Positions 62,565-64,000 of a stretch of DNA of 64,000 nucleotides are shown piece after piece. The notes beneath the pieces are model-generated. The model made no database searches. It was not told the DNA's origin and worked only from the letters and a program-made list of their open reading frames with translations. Both the position numbers and the translations under genes were made by a program. Every line of letters starts with the position of its first letter. The stretch's first letter is position 1. Source of the DNA: Acanthaster planci (lineage: Eukaryota; Echinodermata; Asteroidea; Valvatida; Acanthasteridae); NCBI RefSeq assembly GCF_001949145.1, contig NW_019091400.1, forward strand, positions 1,456,185 to 1,520,184, given 5' to 3'.

Positions 62565-63128
62565 TTGATGCTGCGGTCGTTGCTGCTGTAGCTGACTATA
62601 CTGCTGTTGTTGATAGTGAGAGTGTTGTTGCTGGTGCTTATGCTGCTGTTGATGTTGCCGTTTTTTGCTGTTGTTTCTACTGTTGATGTTGCTGCAGTTG
62701 TTGCTGGTGCTGCTGTTGATGTTACTGTTGTTTCTGCTGTTGTTGCTGGTGCTTGTGCTACTGCTGATGTTGCTGTTGTTTCTGCTGTTGTTGCTGGTGC
62801 TTATGCTGCTGTTGCGGTTGTTGCTGCTGTTGATGTTGCTGCAGTTGTTGCTGATGTTTGTGCTGCTGTCGATGTTGCTGCTGTTACTGTTGTTACTGCC
62901 GTTGACGTTGTTGCTAGTGCCGATGCTGATGTTGATGTTACTGTTGCTGCTGTTGTTTTCTACTGTTGATGTTGCTGCTGTTGTTGATGGTTCTTGTGCT
63001 CCTGTTGATGTTGTTGCTGTTACTGTTGTTACTACTGTTGATGTTGTTGCCGGTGCTGATGCTGATGTTGGTACTGCTGTTGCTGGTGTTGCTGCCATTA
63101 CTAATGTTTCTGTTACTGGTGCTAATGT
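62565..63128. repeat. Long imperfect GTT/GCT trinucleotide repeat
   Basis: More than 560 bp of TGT/TGC/GCT/GAT triplets, running into the terminal gap. It has no stops in several frames (Asn/Ser-rich on minus, Val/Ala-rich on plus) simply because of its composition. I do not read it as protein-coding. Confidence 0.85.
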
Positions 63129-64000
63129 NNNNNNNNNNNNNNNNNNNNNNNNNNNNNNNNNNNNNNNNNNNNNNNNNNNNNNNNNNNNNNNNNNNNNNNN
63201 NNNNNNNNNNNNNNNNNNNNNNNNNNNNNNNNNNNNNNNNNNNNNNNNNNNNNNNNNNNNNNNNNNNNNNNNNNNNNNNNNNNNNNNNNNNNNNNNNNNN
63301 NNNNNNNNNNNNNNNNNNNNNNNNNNNNNNNNNNNNNNNNNNNNNNNNNNNNNNNNNNNNNNNNNNNNNNNNNNNNNNNNNNNNNNNNNNNNNNNNNNNN
63401 NNNNNNNNNNNNNNNNNNNNNNNNNNNNNNNNNNNNNNNNNNNNNNNNNNNNNNNNNNNNNNNNNNNNNNNNNNNNNNNNNNNNNNNNNNNNNNNNNNNN
63501 NNNNNNNNNNNNNNNNNNNNNNNNNNNNNNNNNNNNNNNNNNNNNNNNNNNNNNNNNNNNNNNNNNNNNNNNNNNNNNNNNNNNNNNNNNNNNNNNNNNN
63601 NNNNNNNNNNNNNNNNNNNNNNNNNNNNNNNNNNNNNNNNNNNNNNNNNNNNNNNNNNNNNNNNNNNNNNNNNNNNNNNNNNNNNNNNNNNNNNNNNNNN
63701 NNNNNNNNNNNNNNNNNNNNNNNNNNNNNNNNNNNNNNNNNNNNNNNNNNNNNNNNNNNNNNNNNNNNNNNNNNNNNNNNNNNNNNNNNNNNNNNNNNNN
63801 NNNNNNNNNNNNNNNNNNNNNNNNNNNNNNNNNNNNNNNNNNNNNNNNNNNNNNNNNNNNNNNNNNNNNNNNNNNNNNNNNNNNNNNNNNNNNNNNNNNN
63901 NNNNNNNNNNNNNNNNNNNNNNNNNNNNNNNNNNNNNNNNNNNNNNNNNNNNNNNNNNNNNNNNNNNNNNNNNNNNNNNNNNNNNNNNNNNNNNNNNNNN
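63129..64000. other. Assembly gap to the end of the window (872 N)
   Basis: A run of N adjoining the trinucleotide repeat, which probably caused the assembly break. Confidence 0.99.

Noticed and set aside
62559-63098. Asn/Ser/Thr-rich minus-strand frame and Val/Ala-rich plus-strand frame
   Set aside because: Both are translations of the trinucleotide repeat and are open because the repeat lacks stop triplets in those phases.

Overview
This is a eukaryotic window from a draft assembly, with two N runs at 18178-18787 and 63129-64000. It is AT-leaning, almost free of long coding frames, and dominated by non-coding DNA. The one gene I can identify with confidence is a DMRTA-class (DMRTA2 / Dmrt4-5-like) doublesex/mab-3-related transcription factor on the minus strand. 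Its long introns, AG/GT splice sites, tRNA-derived SINEs, fold-back repeats and trinucleotide microsatellites all point to an animal. The DMRTA sequence and the style of the SINEs suggest an invertebrate, perhaps a marine deuterostome such as an echinoderm, hemichordate or cephalochordate. That placement is an inference, not a demonstration.

Layout on the plus-strand ruler: 1-28.9 kb is the 3' flank of the DMRT gene. It holds a group of GGGCGCTA motifs resembling the core of a CTCF site (1.7-17.1 kb), an assembly gap flanked by YY1-like and NRF1-like promoter words (18.2-18.9 kb), two related SINE copies lying head to head (20.15-20.38 kb), and a short ETS/YY1/CRE cluster near 21.0 kb. The second coding exon, with the DMA domain and C-terminus, is at 29025-29989. 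A single intron of about 26.9 kb (29990-56919) follows. It contains a fold-back element near 32.0 kb, SINEs near 36.7 and 43.1 kb, several palindromic transcription-factor-like sites, a CpG-dense block near 49.9 kb, and a possible tiny nested plus-strand first exon at 40.8 kb. The first coding exon, with the whole DM domain, is at 56920-57349. The 5' flank (57.4-62.5 kb) carries a CCAAT box, a full CRE and two words resembling DMRT binding sites. It ends in a long GTT/GCT-type trinucleotide repeat that runs into the terminal gap.

The two coding exons join in phase (1 nt + 2 nt of a Glu codon) to give a 464-residue protein: an N-terminal His/Pro-rich stretch, the intertwined CCHC/HCCC DM zinc module, the ubiquitin-associated-like DMA domain, and a Pro-rich tail. 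The rest of the window is best read as the regulatory landscape and repeat content around this developmental gene. I found no convincing second protein-coding gene, no tRNA or rRNA gene and no CRISPR array. No clearly new system is evident. The observations most worth checking are the clustered CTCF-like motifs, the five full CRE palindromes, the palindromic intronic sites and the possible nested exon.
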